NCBI GenBank assembly: GCA_949373265.1
Contig: CASICT010000022.1
Location: forward strand, 1-46,912
Direction: 5' to 3'
From: Candidatus Poseidoniaceae archaeon
Lineage (GTDB): Archaea; Thermoplasmatota; Poseidoniia; Poseidoniales; Poseidoniaceae
Length of the DNA: 46,912 bases
Part shown: positions 26,640 to 34,489 of the stretch, one piece after another
Numbering within the stretch: the stretch's first letter is position 1
How the letters are laid out: every line of letters begins with the position of its first letter
Notes under the pieces: model-generated
What the model was told of the DNA's origin: nothing
What the model saw: only the letters and a program-made list of their open reading frames with translations
Database searches by the model: none
Made by a program: the position numbers and the translations under genes

Positions 26640-26780
26640 TGTGAGCAGGGTCCAGTTACGGTTGCCTAAGCGGTCCACAGTCCGTGGTCATCCTCGCCCA
26701 CTTGTTGGGCTGGGGATTGCGAGACAGACCGTAATGGACCATCCACATTCTCCCCCTGCCTGGCGAGGGGAGATTGTGGT
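26640..26780 (+). ncRNA. Structured RNA candidate after L12 (strand uncertain)
   Basis: The 265-base gap between L12 and the next gene has no convincing ORF but strong pairing. ggtcca-g-ttacggt (26649-26662) pairs with accgtaatggacc (26728-26740) and encloses ccac-agtcc-gtgg (26675-26687) and gccca-cttgt-tgggc (26696-26710). A separate long hairpin pairs ccaca-tctcccc with ggggaga-tgtgg (26744-26779). A smaller hairpin agacc-aattag-ggtct (26621-26636) may end the ribosomal operon. No hallmark of 5S rRNA, RNase P RNA or SRP RNA was confirmed. It may be an unannotated stable RNA or an elaborate 3' region. Confidence 0.45.
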
Positions 26781-26847
26781 CTTTCCAGCATTCGTTTGAG
26801 GAATGCACCCCCTATCTTCTTGATAACATACCAATTGGGTTTAGTTA

Positions 26848-27306
26848 ATGCTCAAGCGAAGAGAGTACGTTCTCGAGGTTTCGACCTCCCCAATTGAGAA
26901 TATCAAATCCTTTCGCAAGATTACTGAAACTAATGATTGGGAAATTACTAGCCATCAAGGAAGTCGGCTAGTCGATAGATTTGCAATTATTATGCCGATG
27001 GCACAAAGCGCTCGAACGTTAGGTCTTGAGATTTTAGATGGACCTCTCCAAGGTCTTGAACTTCATACTTGGGCTGAAACCAAAGGTAGTGCTGGCTCGA
27101 TTAATATGGCGGCTTGGACAATACCGGGTGGTGAAGGAAACGAGGAAGCAAAAGATATCATCCGAGAATGGGCAACTTCCTTACCTCGGTGTCCTTGGAA
27201 ATGGTCATTTGGCGAGCGTAGTAGAATTGGTTATCTTTTGCCGGTTTTCCGCCGCTCACGTAAGGCATTTGCAAAACTGGGGTTAACCAAATGGGAAAAT
27301 CAGTAA
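26848..27306 (+). CDS. Hypothetical protein, 152 residues
   Basis: A soluble, mixed alpha/beta protein with no recognised motif. Starts MLKRREYVLEVSTSPIENI, contains DRFAIIMPMAQSARTLGLEI and a basic aromatic end (CPWKWSFGERSRIGYLLPVF). A TATA-like gataacata lies about 27 bases before the ATG. It lies 55 bases before the next gene in the same direction. No homolog recognised; coding is supported by ORF length and absence of a better reading on the other strand. Confidence 0.55.
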   Translation: MLKRREYVLEVSTSPIENIKSFRKITETNDWEITSHQGSRLVDRFAIIMPMAQSARTLGLEILDGPLQGLELHTWAETKGSAGSINMAAWTIPGGEGNEEAKDIIREWATSLPRCPWKWSFGERSRIGYLLPVFRRSRKAFAKLGLTKWENQ

Positions 27307-27360
27307 ACCAAAACCCTTGCAAAGCATAACCAACTACATTGCAATAACGGAGGAAGAGAA

Positions 27361-28080
27361 ATGTCATTAATCGACGATATCAAAACCGATCAGAAAACTC
27401 AGATAATGGTTGCAGGTATGCTTTTCTTCGCACTTGCTTTTCCTGGATACTTTTACTATTTATCAGGTCAAGAGTTAGATGAATACAGTATTAGTGGACC
27501 AGTCGGGGATTACTCAGTTGAGGGAACATATTCCTATCACGTAATCGCAGATGGTTCAACGTATGTGAATGATGGAACTACAGCAGATATAATGGCGAAT
27601 TCAGATGCTGCTGGAGCGGAAATAGATGGTAAAAATATAGTTGGAGTAAGAGCAACTCTATCATTTATTGATGACGAAACTCAACAAGGTGTTGTAGGTT
27701 GTGCATCGCCTACTGCTAATGACCCGGTTGATGACGATGTATCTGGTAATATGATGCATTCAATGTTGGAACAGGCTAATGCTACCCAATCGGGAGATTC
27801 GGTGATATTAGAATGGCACGACTCTAGTATTGTAGGGACTACAGTAAGCAACATGAGTGAATCCGAAGTAAGGATGATGTTGGATGGCGAATTTGGAATT
27901 GGAGAACATTCGCTTGGAATTTCAGTCAATGTCAATACTGGTGGTGGTCCTGGCTGCCAGTCAAATGACGACGGCGAGGAAGTTGCCTATGTCATTGAAT
28001 TGATTTCGTTGGAATACACCCTCGAAATGGTCGAGGCTGATGAAGAAGCAGAAGAAGAGGAAGAAGAAGCCGAAGAATAA
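27361..28080 (+). CDS. Membrane-anchored extracellular protein, unknown
   Basis: 239 residues. An N-terminal membrane anchor (QIMVAGMLFFALAFPGYFYYL) is followed by a polar, acidic, beta-rich outer domain with two Cys residues (VVGCASP; GPGCQSN), possibly a disulfide, and an extreme acidic tail (EADEEAEEEEEEAEE). ggaggaa precedes the ATG. Its TAA abuts the stop of the convergent phosphohexomutase. No family recognised. Confidence 0.6.
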   Translation: MSLIDDIKTDQKTQIMVAGMLFFALAFPGYFYYLSGQELDEYSISGPVGDYSVEGTYSYHVIADGSTYVNDGTTADIMANSDAAGAEIDGKNIVGVRATLSFIDDETQQGVVGCASPTANDPVDDDVSGNMMHSMLEQANATQSGDSVILEWHDSSIVGTTVSNMSESEVRMMLDGEFGIGEHSLGISVNVNTGGGPGCQSNDDGEEVAYVIELISLEYTLEMVEADEEAEEEEEEAEE

Positions 28081-29508
28081 TCACAGCAATTTGCTGATAT
28101 CGATTATTGGTGAAACCCTCTCATCAATCATTGCAAGAATCTCATCTAGAGTTTCCTGATCGTTTGCTTCAACCCTCATTACAAGAATCGCTTCTGTATT
28201 AGACTTACGAGCTAGATACCATCCCGATTGCAGACCGTCCTTTTCGAAGCGTACTCTTACTCCATCAATAGTTGAAGATTCATGGTCGTCAAATGCACTG
28301 GTAATTGCAGCCACAGTAGCCAACTTATCTTCTTCAGCACATGGCACCTTTACTTCACCAGTAGTGGGTAAGTTAGGGGCTAAGCGGTTTAATTCTGCAC
28401 TAAATAATGCATCTCTACGAGACCAAAGTTCCAAGATTCTAGCAGCGTTGTAAAGTGAACAATCAAAGCCGTACCATCCGCGGTCCGACATGAAAATGTG
28501 TCCACTCATTTCTCCAGCCATCAAAGAATTAGGGTGCTGGGCAAGTACTCTCTTCATGAATGAATGGCCAGTTTTTGCCATCATTGGAATTCCGCCAGCC
28601 TCTACAATCGCTTTCTCAACATTCATCGAACACTTCACGTCATAAATCAGTAAATCCTTGCCTTCTTCAGTTCCAACTACATCGTCTGCCATCAAAGCAA
28701 TCAATCGGTCAGGATAGACGAAATCACCGTTTTCATCAACAGCACCTATTCGGTCACCATCTCCGTCAGCACCCAAGCCTAACTCACAACCGTTGTCGAT
28801 AACAGCCTTGGCTAAATCTACCATATTGTATTCACGAGTTGGGTCTGCTCCATGATTTGGTTCAGTATTATCCCAATCACAATACAAATCAATGTGTTCT
28901 GCTCCAATCATATCCAGTAACCTAGTCATTGCAGGGCCAGGAACTGCGTTGCCACAATCTACTGCAACCTTAACCGGTCTAGCAAGTTTACCTGTAGATG
29001 CAACGATTGCTTCGAGATAATTATCCTCATGAGGATGGTCGATATGTTCACCCGAGCCATCCTTGAATTCTCCAGTTAGGAATACTTCTTTCAATTCCTG
29101 AATCTCTTCACCAGCAAGTGGTAAAGTTCCTCTACACATCTTGAATCCATTGTGGGTTGGCATTGGAAGGTGTGATGCTGTTACCATAACTCCTCCATCA
29201 ACAGGTAATGTCCAGCAAGCATGATACAAGCATCCGGTCGATACAATTCCTAGGTCTAGGACTTTAACTCCCGAATCAACCAATCCTTGAATTAGGTTTG
29301 AAGCATAACTCGGACTAGATTCACGAATATCTCTTCCAACTGCAAAAGAGTTGCAATCGAGGTATGTAGCCATTGCTCTTCCAAGGCGATAAGCGAATTC
29401 ATCTGACAATTCTTCGTCTGATAAACCACGGATATCGTAGGCTTTGAAACAGTGAGTCGGCCATTCTCCCATATTGTAGGCGTGCAAGTCTTCTCGTATG
29501 TATTTCAT
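28081..29508 (-). CDS. Phosphomannomutase/phosphoglucomutase
   Basis: 475 residues from the ATG at 29508, chosen because it overlaps the upstream small gene in ATGA; a GTG at 29559 would extend it without family support. Motifs of the alpha-D-phosphohexomutases: FKAYDIRG near the N-terminus, catalytic TASHLPMPTHNGFK (phosphoserine loop), metal loop GADGDGDRIGAV, sugar-binding GEMSGHIFMSDRGW, and a C-terminal phosphate-binding domain (ARKSNTEAILVMRVEA). It interconverts hexose 1- and 6-phosphates for glycan synthesis. The third gene of a RidA-small membrane protein operon. Confidence 0.9.
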   Translation of the reverse strand: MKYIREDLHAYNMGEWPTHCFKAYDIRGLSDEELSDEFAYRLGRAMATYLDCNSFAVGRDIRESSPSYASNLIQGLVDSGVKVLDLGIVSTGCLYHACWTLPVDGGVMVTASHLPMPTHNGFKMCRGTLPLAGEEIQELKEVFLTGEFKDGSGEHIDHPHEDNYLEAIVASTGKLARPVKVAVDCGNAVPGPAMTRLLDMIGAEHIDLYCDWDNTEPNHGADPTREYNMVDLAKAVIDNGCELGLGADGDGDRIGAVDENGDFVYPDRLIALMADDVVGTEEGKDLLIYDVKCSMNVEKAIVEAGGIPMMAKTGHSFMKRVLAQHPNSLMAGEMSGHIFMSDRGWYGFDCSLYNAARILELWSRRDALFSAELNRLAPNLPTTGEVKVPCAEEDKLATVAAITSAFDDHESSTIDGVRVRFEKDGLQSGWYLARKSNTEAILVMRVEANDQETLDEILAMIDERVSPIIDISKLL

Positions 29509-29696
29509 CGCCTGATAAGGAACGAAATAGTCAATCCAACAGTAAGGAGTATTCCCCACTCAAACATGACATCCTTCCACAATGCTACAAGGGTTAAGGC
29601 AGATATCGAAGGAATACCAACCATCAATATCTTGGGCCAAGTAACAAGGCCACTCGGTGGCTTCTCGAGGTAAGGAGAGCCTGGCATTTGAATCAC
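29505..29696 (-). CDS. 63-residue membrane protein in RidA-phosphohexomutase operon
   Basis: Starts MIQMPGSPYLEKPPSGLVTW, then two hydrophobic stretches (KILMVGIPSISALTLVAL; WGILLTVGLTISFLI) and ends R-R. It overlaps both neighbours by four bases: its ATG lies in the RidA stop (ATGA) and its TGA lies in the phosphohexomutase start (ATGA). This double overlap is the main evidence that it is real. No family recognised. Confidence 0.65.
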   Translation of the reverse strand: MIQMPGSPYLEKPPSGLVTWPKILMVGIPSISALTLVALWKDVMFEWGILLTVGLTISFLIRR

Positions 29697-30070
29697 TCAT
29701 CATTGGAATTTATTGCCTGAACAACAATTTCCACCTTGGCATTAGCCGGTAAAGCACCCGCTTCAAAAGCAGCACGGGCAGGCTTAATCTCCATGTTTTC
29801 AACCCACGCGCCATAAACTTCGTTCATCGATGCGAAATCGTTTATGTCGTCTAGTAAAACTTGAGCGAAGCAAACTGCTTCACGATTAACTCCAGCCGCT
29901 TCTAGTAATGCATCAATTTTAGCAAGTGCACCTGCGGTCTGACTTTTTATGTCATCACCAGCATCTACATCGATTTGGCCAGAGAGCCAAATCACTCCAC
30001 CAGCCGTTACTCCGGGGGTATAGGGGCCGTACAATTTGCCGCCATCCACACTAATCGCTTTCTTCTGCAT
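29693..30070 (-). CDS. RidA/YjgF-family deaminase
   Basis: 125 residues from the ATG at 30070 (MQKKAISVDGGKLYGPYTPG), chosen because RidA proteins start this way; the longer frame to 30127 lacks similarity. Motifs: GPYTPGV, VIWLSGQIDVDAG, a helix, and the C-terminal VEIVVQAIN with the RidA-type ARAAFEAGALP containing the conserved Arg. RidA hydrolyses reactive enamine/imine intermediates. Divergent from the DUF354-like gene over 55 bases that contain gccaccacatggtggc (30078-30093) and cgacattgtcg inverted repeats. Confidence 0.88.
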   Translation of the reverse strand: MQKKAISVDGGKLYGPYTPGVTAGGVIWLSGQIDVDAGDDIKSQTAGALAKIDALLEAAGVNREAVCFAQVLLDDINDFASMNEVYGAWVENMEIKPARAAFEAGALPANAKVEIVVQAINSNDE

Positions 30071-30125
30071 ATAGGGGGCCACCACATGGTGGCACATCAA
30101 AATAGCCCGACATTGTCGAGCAAAC

Positions 30126-31052
30126 ATGGCGACGGGCTGGGTTATCGATCATCCCGCCCACGCTCGCTTGTTAGCGCCTATTATGCGTGAGTTATCTTCA
30201 ACCGATGATGTCATCATTGCTTGTGACAGATTTGAAGTCAGAGCAATGATGGAAACTAGTGATGGCCATCTTCCTCGAAGAAGAACCGTATGGGTCCCTC
30301 GCCCAATAGGCAAAGGAAGATGGAAGAAAGCCTGGAAGCGAACAAGAATTTCTCGCAAAGCCCTGAAAGAAGTTGACAAAGTGATTAGCATTGGTGCGCC
30401 ATTAGAACTCAGGGCGGCTCCTCGTAAAGCTAGAAGAATCTACATTACAGACACAGAAGTAAATCATTTAGCACATAATTTGGCAAAACCAACAGACATC
30501 ATTATTCCCACTCATTTCATCGATTCATTATCTGGTCCATTGATGAAAAAGAAAGCAAACTTTCACCGCATCGATGGGCTACATGGACACATTCATCTCC
30601 ATCCACGGATAAGACCGGAAGAAATCTCCAACCCACCTAGAGTGTTAGTTCGTAGGCTAATAGGGGATGGAATTCATGACAAAGATGAGACTCTTCAGAT
30701 TCCAGATAGTTGGCTTGATGGCCTAACAATCCATCAAGCAGATGAAAATTCAGTAGAAGGAAACCCTTGGGATTTAGATGGAACTATCGCTAGTATGGAT
30801 GGAGTAATTACACAATCAGTAACCCTAGCAAGTGAAGCGGTTTTACTTGGATTACCGACTCTACTAGTAACCAAAGCGAAGCGTGGTTTTCTTAATCGAT
30901 TAATCGAAGATGGCTATCCATTATTCATAGCGACAAAACACGACGAATCAATACTGGCAACTTGGCTAGCAGGAATTCATTTGACCGATGCTCTTGAAAC
31001 ACCAGATTGGCCAGATACAAAATCAGAACTTCTTGATCTTATCAAGGATTGA
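30126..31052 (+). CDS. DUF354-like glycosyltransferase-fold protein
   Basis: 308 residues. The start (GWVIDHPAHARLLAPIMREL) and the C-terminal Rossmann-like half (MDGVITQSVTLASEAVLLGLPTLLV) resemble the DUF354 family of GT-B-type proteins in archaea. Members are uncharacterised but look like UDP-sugar binding enzymes. Its last 30 bases overlap the end of the convergent Nudix gene. Family assignment is moderate. Confidence 0.6.
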   Translation: MATGWVIDHPAHARLLAPIMRELSSTDDVIIACDRFEVRAMMETSDGHLPRRRTVWVPRPIGKGRWKKAWKRTRISRKALKEVDKVISIGAPLELRAAPRKARRIYITDTEVNHLAHNLAKPTDIIIPTHFIDSLSGPLMKKKANFHRIDGLHGHIHLHPRIRPEEISNPPRVLVRRLIGDGIHDKDETLQIPDSWLDGLTIHQADENSVEGNPWDLDGTIASMDGVITQSVTLASEAVLLGLPTLLVTKAKRGFLNRLIEDGYPLFIATKHDESILATWLAGIHLTDALETPDWPDTKSELLDLIKD

Positions 31053-31436
31053 CATATGGTCGCCCGCTAATTCTTCAACTTCAGAAATACGATGCCAAGC
31101 AGCACTCGCAGCATCATCTCCGGCCACAGGTTCATCGAAAGCAGCTACAAGATAAGCAATCGATACCACGTGGCCACGAGGGTCTCTGTCCGGTTTACCA
31201 TTAACGCAAAGTAGCCTTACCACTTGGCCATTAATCCCGCATTCTTCCTTCAATTCTCGAAGTACTGCAACCTCAGGGTCTTCGCCGTTTTCTACGAATC
31301 CTCCAGGGAATGCAAGCATGCCTTTCCATGGTTCCCTACCACGTCTAATAAGAAGAATCTCATCTCCACGTATAGCGATTGCATCGACCGCCAAAGAGGG
31401 CTGAGGCCATTGGCCACAATCATCGCAAGCAGACAT
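31023..31436 (-). CDS. Nudix hydrolase
   Basis: 137 residues from ATG 31436, one base after the uppS stop. N-terminal C-D-D-C-G may bind zinc. A complete Nudix box (GGFVENGEDPEVAVLRELKEECGI) has all the Glu residues that bind Mg2+. The substrate is a nucleoside or other diphosphate; ADP-ribose type is possible. In the same operon as uppS, so an isoprenoid or sugar diphosphate is also conceivable. Contrast with the degenerate Nudix domain on Spt5. Confidence 0.87.
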   Translation of the reverse strand: MSACDDCGQWPQPSLAVDAIAIRGDEILLIRRGREPWKGMLAFPGGFVENGEDPEVAVLRELKEECGINGQVVRLLCVNGKPDRDPRGHVVSIAYLVAAFDEPVAGDDAASAAWHRISEVEELAGDHMSILDKIKKF

Positions 31437-31437
31437 T

Positions 31438-32217
31438 TCACTCACCAAACCTACGCTTACGTGCTTGATATGTCTGAATCGCTTTGAGTAATTCTTTCTT
31501 AGAGAAAGAAGGCCAAAAGACATCAGTGAAATATAATTCTGAATAAGCCATTTGCCAAAGTAAGAAATTCGAAATTCTTTCTTCGCCAGATGTTCTAATG
31601 ACCAAATCAGGGTCTGGCATTTCTGCAGTGTACAGTCTTCGACTAACTTCACCTTCGTCTATGGAATCCAGTGGTAGTTTACCAGCGCCATGGTCAGCAG
31701 CGATACTCTTTATCGCACCCAACATCTCTTCACGGCTACCATAAGCAAGACAAATAGTGAATGTATATTCATCATAATTTGCAGTTTTCTCTTCAGCATA
31801 ATCTATTGCTTCATTTACAGATTTAGGAAGTAATTCCCTCTTACCAATTATCTGAACTTTAACACCATTATCGTGAATACGTGGGTCGTCTGCGATGTCT
31901 TTCAGACCTTCGATGTAAAGATTGAATAGCCCATCTAATTCTCCACCTGGACGATTTAGGTTTTCAGTAGATAATGCATAAACTGTGAAGTAACGAATTT
32001 CTAATTCAAGAACCCAATCAAGAACTTGTTCAAGTTTCATCTTACCCATTTTGTGACCAATGTCTGTTTCCAAAGCCTTGGACCAGGCGAATCTACGATT
32101 GCCATCCATAATAATGGCGAGATGGTTTATTTTATCGGGGTGCTTCTTGACAGTTCGTAACAGTTTAGCCTCAACAGCGTTACCAAGAACATCTCCAAGG
32201 CGATTGCTGATACCCAT
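31438..32217 (-). CDS. uppS: Cis-prenyltransferase (polyprenyl diphosphate synthase)
   Basis: 259 residues from ATG 32217 with ggggcgatg upstream, rather than the longer frame to 32322, which would overlap the divergent gene. Signatures: HLAIIMDGNRRFAWSK (catalytic Asp), YALSTENLNRP, and DLVIRTSGEERISNFLLWQ with SELYFTDVFWP. It extends farnesyl- or geranylgeranyl-PP to the lipid carrier for glycan assembly (dolichol-like in archaea). Confidence 0.93.
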   Translation of the reverse strand: MGISNRLGDVLGNAVEAKLLRTVKKHPDKINHLAIIMDGNRRFAWSKALETDIGHKMGKMKLEQVLDWVLELEIRYFTVYALSTENLNRPGGELDGLFNLYIEGLKDIADDPRIHDNGVKVQIIGKRELLPKSVNEAIDYAEEKTANYDEYTFTICLAYGSREEMLGAIKSIAADHGAGKLPLDSIDEGEVSRRLYTAEMPDPDLVIRTSGEERISNFLLWQMAYSELYFTDVFWPSFSKKELLKAIQTYQARKRRFGE

Positions 32218-32290
32218 AACATCGCCCCCTTTGCCCAACCCATCCGCTTCAACCGTTTGAGTTAATCCCCATCGGCTCTTCGGGTCAATC

Positions 32291-33325
32291 ATGGAGGAGA
32301 GACCATGGTGGCCAAAAGGCATCGTTCAGAGTCATGATGAGTCTTCAATTTCAACCTCTTGGGGGACTCGTCCTCTGCACATACCAGAGATAACTCTGGA
32401 TTGGTGGAATAGTTTGAGTAAAACTTGGGGCGATTGGCCTGTGGTTGAGAAATTTGAACAGATTGATGAAGACCGTAGTGGTATCTGGTTCGATATAGGT
32501 GAATACAAAGCATTGGTAATACCAATTCCAACCGGGAAACATGCTTCTAGACTTAGTAGAAACCCACAACTAAAATCTGCTTTGGATAAACATCTCCAAT
32601 TACCGATTGCTGGTTATGATAAAGATGGAGACCATGTTCTAATCTATCCCAAAGACAAACCTGCCAAGATTACTGCAAAATCGTTAGCAGGTTTACATGT
32701 AGCATTAATCGACGGAGGCTGGAGTACTCCAAACGATGAACATGGTTGGAATTCTCGATTAAAGAAGGTTGAAGATACTATCAAAACGAGTACCTTATGG
32801 AGAGCACCGCATAGTTTCAACACCATCGGTATACCTCGGATAGAACTAGATCGAATGCGCCCTATACCACTGCCGCTAGGTGAAGTTTTAATGTGGAATA
32901 ATGAAACAAACCTTCCAATGATTAGACAAGCAATGAAACATGATGTCATTTTGAAATGGCGAGAATTTATTCCTTCGAAATATTGGGGTGAGGATGTAAT
33001 GCGTATCGCAACAGGCGGTATTGCTCATCTCAAATACGACCTGAACATTCTTTCCAAAGCAGAATCGGTTGCTTTTGGAATTGAAGTTCCAGAGATTGAC
33101 CAATATCTCACCGGTGTTGACAGAGTACAGGCAAAGTTGGGCAATATGCGATTGATGCAAATGGGCATTCCTCTCGCTATATTCGGGTTGATAATCTCCT
33201 ATTGGCTATCACGCGCAGGCGAGTTTGCTAACCCCGAAATTGGGTATTGGACTTTTGGGATTATCGGTTTTGCATCGTTAATGCTCTACTCAATAACCGA
33301 GCCTGATTGGCGTCATGAACTATGA
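32291..33325 (+). CDS. Hypothetical membrane-anchored protein, 344 residues
   Basis: Soluble N-terminal 285 residues with no recognised motif (LTLDWWNSLSKTWGDWP, GIWFDIGEYKALVIPI), then two C-terminal membrane helices (MQMGIPLAIFGLIISYWLS; WTFGIIGFASLMLYSI). Likely cytoplasmic with a C-terminal anchor. It converges on the mscS-like gene with a 13-base overlap. ATG 32291 is 73 bases from the divergent uppS. Confidence 0.55.
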   Translation: MEERPWWPKGIVQSHDESSISTSWGTRPLHIPEITLDWWNSLSKTWGDWPVVEKFEQIDEDRSGIWFDIGEYKALVIPIPTGKHASRLSRNPQLKSALDKHLQLPIAGYDKDGDHVLIYPKDKPAKITAKSLAGLHVALIDGGWSTPNDEHGWNSRLKKVEDTIKTSTLWRAPHSFNTIGIPRIELDRMRPIPLPLGEVLMWNNETNLPMIRQAMKHDVILKWREFIPSKYWGEDVMRIATGGIAHLKYDLNILSKAESVAFGIEVPEIDQYLTGVDRVQAKLGNMRLMQMGIPLAIFGLIISYWLSRAGEFANPEIGYWTFGIIGFASLMLYSITEPDWRHEL

Positions 33326-34362
33326 CGTCGGCGATTATCGTGGAAGTTGAGTTTGTGGGTTTTGCCCAATTCCATTACTTTGATTAGGAAATCATCTCGA
33401 GCTTCTCGCTCGACCTTTCCACTATTTATGTCCCAGTAGATATTACATCCAATATCGATAGCGTCAGGGCCCAGAGAAGACACCTTTGCATATGAATCGC
33501 CTTCTTTCATCGTCTTTTCGTGGTTTGTAACTAATTCGACAACGCCATCACAAAACTCGGATACTTTACTAGGATCTGAGTTGATGTCAAGTTTGAAAAT
33601 TGGCTGCCAGCGACGGAATCTACGCTTGCCCCAATTCTCGACAGGAGTATTTGTCAAGTTTGCATTAGGCATGGTAATTACCGTATCTTGGCTAGTGCGG
33701 ATAAGTGTAGTGCGTAGACCTATTTTCATTACTTCTCCTTCAACTGAACCAATTATGACCCAATCTCCAACTTGGAAAGGACGGTCTAGAAGCACAGTTG
33801 TAGCGCCGAATATATTGGAAATTGTATCTTGGGCTGCAAGAGCTAATGCAAGTCCAGTGATACCTAAGCCTGCAACCATTGTGGTGAGGTCAAATCCTAA
33901 TGCATCAGCGATGAATACTAGGCCGAAAATGACAATCAAAAACCGCATGATACTTTCTGCTGCAGAAACGACAGTTTTCTGTGACCCATCTAATTCTCCA
34001 TCATCATCAGTCCACAATACGAATCCATGAATAACTCCAACGAATCTAAATGCCGTTACAACTATTGCAACTACCATAATCAATTGAAGTAATGAAATAA
34101 CCCAATCTACATCTCCTATCAAATAGGTGCTAACCCAGCATCCAGCCGCAACACCTAGTGACTTCCCAGAACCAGTTAATGCGTCTTTAGCAACTTCACT
34201 AACCAGCCTTAAATTACCGAAGATTCGCGGAATAATAAATCCACTAATCTCTCTCATCAGGAGAATAACAATGAGTAGTAAAGCCGCTGAAATCACACCT
34301 TCAATACTGATTCCGTAAATATCTCTGTCATGGCCGGGAATGGCCTCAATTAATTTCTGCAT
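33313..34362 (-). CDS. MscS-family mechanosensitive channel
   Basis: 349 residues. Several N-terminal helices precede the pore helix (GLGITGLALALAAQDTISNIFGA) and the beta domain (FQVGDWVIIGSVEGEVMKIGLRTTLIRTSQDTVITMPNA), both classic MscS features. It opens under membrane tension to release solutes in osmotic downshock. Length is normal for a small-type channel. Divergent from the M14 peptidase. Confidence 0.92.
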   Translation of the reverse strand: MQKLIEAIPGHDRDIYGISIEGVISAALLLIVILLMREISGFIIPRIFGNLRLVSEVAKDALTGSGKSLGVAAGCWVSTYLIGDVDWVISLLQLIMVVAIVVTAFRFVGVIHGFVLWTDDDGELDGSQKTVVSAAESIMRFLIVIFGLVFIADALGFDLTTMVAGLGITGLALALAAQDTISNIFGATTVLLDRPFQVGDWVIIGSVEGEVMKIGLRTTLIRTSQDTVITMPNANLTNTPVENWGKRRFRRWQPIFKLDINSDPSKVSEFCDGVVELVTNHEKTMKEGDSYAKVSSLGPDAIDIGCNIYWDINSGKVEREARDDFLIKVMELGKTHKLNFHDNRRRHSS

Positions 34363-34417
34363 ATTGAAGTGGGGGTCTCCAAAGGTGATGTTGTTTTCCC
34401 TACATCTAATTCATTTC

Positions 34418-34434
34418 AGCCCCCTTAGGGGGCT
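34418..34434. promoter_or_regulatory. Strong inverted repeat between divergent mscS and peptidase genes
   Basis: agccccc-tta-gggggct lies midway in the 127-base gap. Perfect 7-base arms with a 3-base spacer. It could be an operator or a 5' leader hairpin; it is not followed by a T-run as a terminator would be. Confidence 0.35.
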
Positions 34435-34489
34435 ATTTCACGGACGCGACGCTTTCAATAGGGGGTGGCTATTGGCCAGAGTGGTAGCC

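Noticed and set aside
26640..26780. SRP RNA identity for the structured RNA
   Set aside because: The string ggttgcctaag recalls a stretch of eukaryotic 7SL RNA, but the helix 8 GNAR loop and its asymmetric loop partner were not found in the right order. 5S and RNase P signatures also failed.
34340..34489. Earlier start for the M14 peptidase
   Set aside because: Adds 50 residues antisense to the mscS start and before a good signal peptide; ATG 34490 is preferred.
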